A DNA stretch of 64,000 bases from Scytonema sp045865695 (GTDB lineage: Bacteria > Cyanobacteriota > Cyanobacteriia > Cyanobacteriales > Nostocaceae): assembly GCF_045865695.1 (NCBI RefSeq), contig NZ_BAACAP010000249.1:96885-160884 (forward strand). The letters are read 5' to 3'. Shown here one piece after another: positions 61,644 through 64,000 of this stretch. Both the position numbers and the translations under genes were made by a program. How positions within the stretch are numbered: the first letter of the stretch is position 1; the number at the start of each line of letters is the position of its first letter. The notes below the pieces were generated by a model that saw only the letters and a program-made list of their open reading frames with translations, ran no database searches and was not told the origin of the DNA.

Positions 61644-62872
61644 AGGCTCAGAAACTCCTCCAAGTAACGCTCGGCATTCTAACTAGTATAGGAGGTTTTC
61701 TGGATGTCGGAGCGATCGCAACTGCTGCAGAAGCTGGAGCATCCTTTGGGTTTCAGCTCCTTTGGGCGATCGTCCTTGGTACGATTTGCGTAATTGTACT
61801 GGTGGAAATGTCAGGACGGTTAGCAGCCGTCAGCAAACACACGCTCGTTGATGCCGTTCGCGAACGTCTGGGATTTACATTTTATATTCTTCCATTCATT
61901 GCTGAAATTGCCACAGATTTTTTAGTTTTGGCTGCTGAAATCGGTGGAGTTTGTATTGCTCTTCAGCTTGTTACAGGTATCAGCTTTCAGTGGTGGGCGT
62001 TTCCCGTTGCGTTTGCTGCTTGGTTACTAGTTTGGAAAGGTAACTTTGACGCGATTGAGGACGGCACCTCTCTACTAGGATTAGTAACATTGGTCTTTGT
62101 TGTTGCCACCTTTAAACTTCATCCGAATTTGTCGCAACTTGGTGTTGGATTATTACCAACTTTACCGCGTCACGATACTGCTCACTATTTATTCATTGCG
62201 GTTGGCATTTTAGGTGCATTAATTAGTCCTTACCTGTTCTATTTCTACTCGTCCGGTGCTGTAGAAAACCATTGGACTGAGAAGGATCTTGGGATCAATC
62301 GCATCGTAGCAGGAATTGGGATGAGTTTTGGCAGTTTGGTATCTTTGGGAGTTCTGATTGTGTCAGCGCTGGTACTCGGTCCCAGGGGAATTGAAGTCGA
62401 TCGCTACGAGCAGGTGGCACTAGTACTGACTGCACCATTTGGTATTTGGGGCTTTTACCTATTCGCCGCATCACTAGCGATTACCTGCTTTGGTGCTATT
62501 GTAGAAGTCACCCTCGATATTGGGTATGTGACAGCACAATCCTTTGGCTGGAATTGGGGTGAAAATCTTCGTCCGAAGGATGCAGCTCGGTTTAGCACCC
62601 TCTACACTGTCTTTCTTTTTGCGTCGGCAACATTGATCGCGATCGGTATCGATCCCCTAAAGCTTACCCTCTTTACAATGGCGATTACAGCAGCCATTCT
62701 GCCGCTTGTAGTTTTTCCCTTTCTGATTTTGCTTAATGATGAATCCTATGTAGGTCAACATCGTAACGGTTGGTTTAGTAACGCCTTGGTAATTGGTGTT
62801 ATCGGAGTATCGTTTATTCTGGCAATCATTGCCATTCCATTGGAAATTTATGTAGAAGTCTTTGGAGGCTGA
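61640..62872 (+). CDS. Nramp-related divalent metal transporter with altered metal site
   Basis: 410 residues and 11 predicted helices in the Nramp/LeuT pattern. The first-helix metal motif DPGN of Mn/Fe Nramps is DVGA here (D22 kept, Asn replaced), and the sixth-helix MPHN-type motif is SPYL. Both metal-selecting Met and Asn are absent, as in Nramp-related magnesium or other-ion transporters. Substrate is therefore probably not Mn or Fe. It overlaps an upstream lipoprotein and is followed 1 bp later by two PRC-barrel genes, a conserved-looking operon. Confidence 0.85.
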   Translation: MKAQKLLQVTLGILTSIGGFLDVGAIATAAEAGASFGFQLLWAIVLGTICVIVLVEMSGRLAAVSKHTLVDAVRERLGFTFYILPFIAEIATDFLVLAAEIGGVCIALQLVTGISFQWWAFPVAFAAWLLVWKGNFDAIEDGTSLLGLVTLVFVVATFKLHPNLSQLGVGLLPTLPRHDTAHYLFIAVGILGALISPYLFYFYSSGAVENHWTEKDLGINRIVAGIGMSFGSLVSLGVLIVSALVLGPRGIEVDRYEQVALVLTAPFGIWGFYLFAASLAITCFGAIVEVTLDIGYVTAQSFGWNWGENLRPKDAARFSTLYTVFLFASATLIAIGIDPLKLTLFTMAITAAILPLVVFPFLILLNDESYVGQHRNGWFSNALVIGVIGVSFILAIIAIPLEIYVEVFGG

Positions 62873-62873
62873 G

Positions 62874-63233
62874 ATGGATATTATCCGGGATGTACTGGAC
62901 AATCAATTGGTCGATCGCGATCGACACAAAATGGGTCGAGTCGATGGCATTGTGGTTGAGTTGCGCGATGACCAACCCCCTCGTCTCGCTTATATTGAAG
63001 TTGGGATGACCGTTCTGGCTCGTCGCCTGCATCCCCGTTTAGAACAATGGGTTGCAGCCATTCAGTCAAAGTGGGGTGCCAAGCATAGCGAACCATTCCG
63101 AATTCCCTGGTCAAAGGTGTTGGATGTGGGAATTGATGTTGATGTCGATCTTGATGCTCGCGAGACACCAGCCCTAGCATATGAGAACTGGCTGCGGGAA
63201 AATATCATTGAACGCATTCCAGGAGGTAAATAA
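62874..63233 (+). CDS. PRC-barrel-like protein 1
   Basis: 119 residues. The start (MDIIRDVLDNQLVDRDRHKM) and GRVDGIVVEL strand followed by a DVDVDLDARET stretch give a PRC-barrel-like fold with acidic loop. The ATG at 62874 follows GGAGG directly. The gene stops in TAATG overlap with the next PRC gene. It may bind metal ions or the transporter cytosolic domain, inferred from operon position and acidic residues. Confidence 0.75.
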   Translation: MDIIRDVLDNQLVDRDRHKMGRVDGIVVELRDDQPPRLAYIEVGMTVLARRLHPRLEQWVAAIQSKWGAKHSEPFRIPWSKVLDVGIDVDVDLDARETPALAYENWLRENIIERIPGGK

Positions 63234-63610
63234 TGGCAACTCGCGAAATTCATTTAGAAAAACTACTGGGTAGAAAAGTTGTCGATTCCCAAGGAAAACC
63301 AATCGGAAGAATTGAGGAAGTTCGAGCAGAACAACAAAACGGCGAATGGGTGATCCAAGAATATCTCATTGGTCCTGCTGCAATCTTGGAGCGTTTATCT
63401 GCCTGGACAATTGGCTTGGGTGTCTTGCGTCTACTTGGAGCGCGTAAGATCCATGGGGGGGGATATCGAGTTGTGTGGAACGAGCTGGATTTATCAGATC
63501 CCAAGTCGCCCCGTTTGCGCTGTACCCTTGAGAATCTCAAGGAAATCAGCAACCCTCTTGAAAGGGCACATCAACCACATTCATCGGAATCTAAAAGTAC
63601 AAATTCTTAA
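63233..63610 (+). CDS. PRC-barrel protein 2
   Basis: 125 residues; the N-terminal segment LEKLLGRKVVDSQGKPIGRIEEVRA is a clear PRC-barrel signature. A middle hydrophobic stretch (SAWTIGLGVLRLLG) might be a membrane-contact helix. The stop-start overlap with the preceding gene is one base. Probably a regulatory partner of the Nramp-like transporter; the same four-gene set (lipoprotein, Nramp-like, two PRC) behaves as a unit. Confidence 0.8.
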   Translation: MATREIHLEKLLGRKVVDSQGKPIGRIEEVRAEQQNGEWVIQEYLIGPAAILERLSAWTIGLGVLRLLGARKIHGGGYRVVWNELDLSDPKSPRLRCTLENLKEISNPLERAHQPHSSESKSTNS

Positions 63611-63664
63611 ACAAACTCTTTTCACCTATCTCGCCATAGCTAGATGAAGTTAGTTGAATGAATA

Positions 63665-64000
63665 CTAACATCTTGCCAGTAACTCTTCGCGAGACAGCTG
63701 TAGTAGCAAACGAGTATATTCCTCAGTTGGAAGTCGTAACAATGATGGAATGATACCAGCAAGCTGTTCGTCTAATTCCCCAAAACGAACTTTGAGAAGG
63801 TTCTCAACGACAAGACGCTGCCCCTGCTCAATTCCTTGCTCGAGTCCGCGACGCTCAGTCTGTTGCTCCCACTCTAAGTAAGCTTGTGATAATGTCATAA
63901 GTAACCTCCGCTCTTCTTCATCAATCTCACCACTGATTTCTATATTAATCTTCCAAGTTGAGAGCAACTTTAACACTGCCGAACGTTGCGGATTTTCCAC
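63665..64000 (-). CDS. Rpn/DUF4351-type protein, 5' end outside window
   Basis: The last 111 codons of a gene entering from the right edge. The visible part has an ERRLLMTLSQAYLEWE helix and RRGLEQGIEQGQ (the linker of RpnA-like nucleases). It ends with the DUF4351 module (LLKVRFGELDEQLAGII and LLLQLSREELLARC). The nuclease core, if present, is outside the window. Such genes are abundant, rapidly multiplied accessory genes in cyanobacteria. Confidence 0.8.
   Translation of the reverse strand: MENPQRSAVLKLLSTWKINIEISGEIDEEERRLLMTLSQAYLEWEQQTERRGLEQGIEQGQRLVVENLLKVRFGELDEQLAGIIPSLLRLPTEEYTRLLLQLSREELLARC

Overview
The window looks like chromosomal DNA from a filamentous cyanobacterium, probably of the Nostocales. 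The sequence shows frequent GCGATCGC (HIP1) sites, heptanucleotide tandem arrays between and inside genes, a PEP-CTERM protein, several Uma2-family genes and relics, pentapeptide repeats, a very large Ser/Thr-kinase plus histidine-kinase fusion, and a cyanobacteriochrome-type GAF domain. The genus cannot be fixed from sequence reading alone. Gene density is moderate, and the gaps are filled with interspersed palindromes, small inverted-repeat elements and gene relics.

1-8143: an incomplete minus-strand gene for ketol-acid reductoisomerase of the long plant-like class enters from the left edge, with a divergent LysR regulator beside it. A minus-strand signalling block follows: a PleD-like diguanylate cyclase, a receiver-PAS-PAS hybrid kinase, a small Rcp1-like receiver and a kinase whose GAF domain carries both cysteines expected of a DXCF cyanobacteriochrome. 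8144-10273 is a 2.1 kb gene-free interval with four 11-bp-phased direct repeats, palindromes and a possible small RNA. 10274-11648 is a wrecked TonB-dependent receptor. 11856-15464 is metH, carrying a translated threefold 21-bp repeat.

15600-21400 is an accessory island. It holds a C39-like peptidase with an overlapping partner, the remains of a polymorphic-toxin C-terminus with an intact immunity-like gene, an orphan HicB-like antitoxin, a DUF433/DUF5615 toxin-antitoxin pair whose toxin has a nonsense codon, a NERD-helicase, Uma2 relics and a mosaic duplication. 21500-27160 is mostly housekeeping: a PEP-CTERM protein, two ferredoxins, hisZ, a J-domain TPR protein, an inositol monophosphatase, a nuclease lipoprotein and tRNA-Ser(GGA). 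27287-31635 has a Uma2 gene, an inverted-repeat element, a two-gene ATPase plus HNH-like module resembling Septu, and a membrane-anchored beta-lactamase-like hydrolase.

31849-37789 holds a PEP mutase/isocitrate lyase-family enzyme, then an HxlR-receiver regulator divergent from aldehyde dehydrogenase, a short-chain dehydrogenase and an oxidoreductase remnant, which suggests a carbonyl-stress unit, then an AbrB-family membrane protein. 37977-49507 carries an MHYT hybrid kinase, an L,D-transpeptidase-like/lysozyme fusion and the 2076-residue kinase. Both kinases contain repeat-derived inserts in the same loop of their ATPase domains.

49598-55907 has a DUF3592 protein, an FAD oxidoreductase divergent from a CobW-type GTPase with a Zur-box-like site between them, a pentapeptide protein, a repeat-truncated gene, an SGNH hydrolase and a 46-residue membrane protein. 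56169-60964 looks like a phospholipid-related operon: a PlsY-like/phosphotransferase fusion, a cupin gene broken by a 50-bp palindrome, a diacylglycerol-kinase-like gene and exoD. 61221-63610 is a lipoprotein, Nramp-like and two PRC-barrel genes in one operon. A DUF4351-type gene runs off the right edge. Gene identities rest on recalled family motifs; no database search was possible.
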